Source: Zymoseptoria tritici IPO323
Taxonomy: Eukaryota; Ascomycota; Dothideomycetes; Mycosphaerellales; Mycosphaerellaceae
DNA length: 64,000 bases
Direction: 5' to 3'
NCBI RefSeq assembly: GCF_000219625.1
Contig: NC_018206.1
Coordinates: 124,001 to 188,000, forward strand
The position numbers and the translations under genes were made by a program. Positions 62,237 through 64,000 of this stretch are shown piece by piece. The notes under the pieces were generated by a model. That model saw only the letters and a list, made by a program, of their open reading frames with translations, made no database searches and had not been told where the DNA came from. Position 1 is the first letter of the stretch; each line of letters starts with the position of its first letter.

Positions 62237-63670
62237 ATGCCCTATATCAATCCACAACACTCGTTTGCAAGCTCCAGCAGCTCCGACGCCTTTGATCCAC
62301 CACAACACCCCCTTCCTTCAGCAGCTCGTGTCGTTGGTCACCGTCCAGTGCTCGCGAATGGCATGGTCGGTCGACGACTGTTGCCATGGCCAGCTCCAGC
62401 TCCAGCGACACCTGAGCCAGAGCCAGCAGCTGAGCCAGCAGCCGAGCCAGCAGCGTTCGAGCAACCAGTGCATGTTGATCGAGGGCTCATTCCATACACC
62501 ATTCGTCAGCAAATCAAGGCTCTCAAACGCATCGCTGGCTGGACCTTTGCTCGCATTGCAGCTGCTCTTGATGAGCCATATACCACCGTTCAGAGGGTGG
62601 CGAATGAGGCAGCAACACCTGGTCGACACCTTCACAGTCACCTGCACGGACTGCGTCAGTTTGGCACCCCTGTGGCCAACCGGATCATCGACTATGTCAC
62701 TGGCAGCGCAGAAGGACGCAGAGCGACCTATCAGCAGATCAAAGAGCAGCTCGAATTGGTATGCTCGGTCGACACCATTCGCCGCAGGCTCAACGAGCGT
62801 GGATACTTCAAGCGAGTGGCCAAACGAGCGCCGTTCTTGGATGCTGATGGACTCGATTTAAGGCCACAGTTCGGTCAGTGGTGCATTGATCAGAGCAACA
62901 ATGGCCGGACCTTCCAGTTCGGTGATTCAGCTGCGTTTGGCCAAGGTGGTCAACAGAAGTTTCTGGTTATTCGTCGTGCTGATGAGGTGTTTGATCCGGA
63001 CTGTCTTGGGCCAAAATACCGGCGCCAGAAGACGCAGCTGGTGTTTGGCTTCATCTGCGGTAACAAGAAGAGCAGACTCATCTTCTGGAACAATCAATGG
63101 GGCAAGATGACCGCTGCGAGCCTGAAGGAGCATGTGATACCAGAGCTGCACCGCTTTTGGCGTGAGTGTGGTGATGCAGAGGCTGCGTTGCGACTGCAAG
63201 AGCAATTCGACAGCGGTGTCGAATCCTTCGAGAGCGCCTTCGAGACAATTGACGGCCGCTTTGGAAGCCCAACACCTGTGGCCGAGGACGCCATTGTCGA
63301 CGATGCTGTCAACGGTGATGTGGATATCTCGGTCACCCACGATGCCATGCCAATGCTCATGCTGGACGGTGCATCGGTCCACAAAGCTCCAGCCTTCCGC
63401 AACGAGCTGGATCGCCTTGAGATCCCTCACAGTCTCGACGTCTGGCCAGCCAATTCACCAGACCTCAATCCAATTGAGAACGTGTGGGCCATTATGAAGT
63501 ATCGCCTGAATCGTTTCTACCCATTGCCGTCGACTCCAGAGGTCCACAGACAGCAAATCCAAGAGGTATGGGACTCGCTGACGGAGCACGATATCGGTCG
63601 GATTACGGGCTCGTTTCGGTCGCGTTGCGAGAAGGTGATTGCGCGTAAAGGTCGCCACACGGGCTATTGA
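62237..63670 (+). mobile_element. Tc1/mariner-type transposase gene, intact
   Basis: 477-residue uninterrupted frame from ATG 62237. An Ala/Pro/Glu-repeat N-terminus (PEPEPAAEPAAEPAA) is followed by a helix-turn-helix region (IRQQIKALKRIAGWTFARIA, LDEPYTTVQRVANE) and the DDE domain. The first Asp is in TFQFGDSAAFG (D230) and the second in MLMLDGASVH (D377). The Glu is in the family hallmark NSPDLNPIENVWAIMKYRL (E414). The last spacing is 36 residues (D-D-36-E). The first Asp is followed by Ser instead of the usual Glu. Catalyses cut-and-paste transposition. I could not find terminal inverted repeats or a TA duplication by eye. The full frame suggests a young copy. Confidence 0.93.
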
Positions 63671-64000
63671 TGCCGGCGAATCGATTGGGAGCGGTTTCGA
63701 GATGGTGGTGTTGGTGGTTGTGGAGCGGTGAGGGTGCGAAGTCAAGCTGAATTTTCAGCTATCCATTCTTTCCCGGATTTTGCTTTGTAATCAATTAGTT
63801 CGTCAAGTGAAGTCAGATAGACTGATTTAATTGGCTCGCTTAACGCGGGCCGCACCTTCCGTCGGCCTCAATCACACCAAGGGTCCCTTGCACGTGACAT
63901 GGTTTAAGTGGGTACCCGTCGCACTGGTGTGTTGACTGTAGTATGCAAATGCAGTCCTAACGGTTCCCCAGGAACCACACCGCACTCACGACGGTGCTGG
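63671..64000. other. 3' flank of transposase; hairpins, no gene
   Basis: Contains a perfect 7-bp-arm palindrome (63745-63760, AGCTGAA TT TTCAGCT) and a 6-bp-arm palindrome (63962-63976, GGTTCC CCA GGAACC), plus AGCGGTT/AGCGGTG at 63690 and 63724. The right end of the element is probably in here, but its border is not resolved. Confidence 0.5.

Noticed and set aside
63671..64000. Terminal inverted repeats of the transposon
   Set aside because: I compared the reverse complement of this flank with 61.7-62.2 kb and found only short shared words, mostly in direct orientation; no TIR can be claimed.

Overview
The window is nuclear DNA of a filamentous ascomycete (Pezizomycotina; a dothideomycete would fit, but I cannot fix the species). 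The reasons are: protein-coding genes with short introns (about 50-125 nt, GTRNGT donors, CTAAC/CTGAC branch sites, YAG acceptors), typical fungal families (HET-domain proteins, AzgA-type purine permease, S10 carboxypeptidase, SWIM/RING protein), and no operons. I recognised no rRNA or tRNA gene.

Layout. 1-7 kb holds housekeeping genes: cytosolic Asp-tRNA synthetase, the ribosome-bound Hsp70 Ssz1 and the exosome subunit Rrp40 (the last two are divergent), plus a small basic protein. 7.9-9.5 kb is an MFS transporter. 10-16.5 kb is a gene-poor stretch with a HET-domain fragment, decayed tandem repeats and a long imperfect inverted repeat. 16.5-25 kb has a small secreted protein, a NAPE-PLD-like enzyme, a clearly broken HET gene, an amino-acid permease and an SDR. 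27-34.6 kb has an interrupted unknown gene, a purine permease, a TPR-like protein and an NmrA-like protein. A 99-bp relic of a second NmrA-like gene lies at 35.5 kb. 35.9-43.5 kb has a ten-exon serine carboxypeptidase with an apparent 3-nt microexon, a SWIM/RING protein, a GNAT and a secreted LVIVD-like protein. 44.7-47.3 kb is a large GPI-anchor-type surface protein. 49-53 kb is a run of three mitochondrial genes (Sco1, Rim2-type carrier, CIA30). 53-57.8 kb contains three uncharacterised genes whose frames read sensibly but are crossed by stops or frame changes. 58-59.4 kb is an unknown membrane protein. The last 2 kb carry an intact Tc1/mariner-type transposase.

How it fits together. The housekeeping and mitochondrial genes are intact and compact. 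The accessory genes (HET, NmrA copy, unknowns) are repeatedly interrupted. The window therefore looks like a conserved backbone with accessory islands undergoing decay. Splice models were made by eye from splice signals, frame continuity and family motifs; none was checked against RNA or databases.
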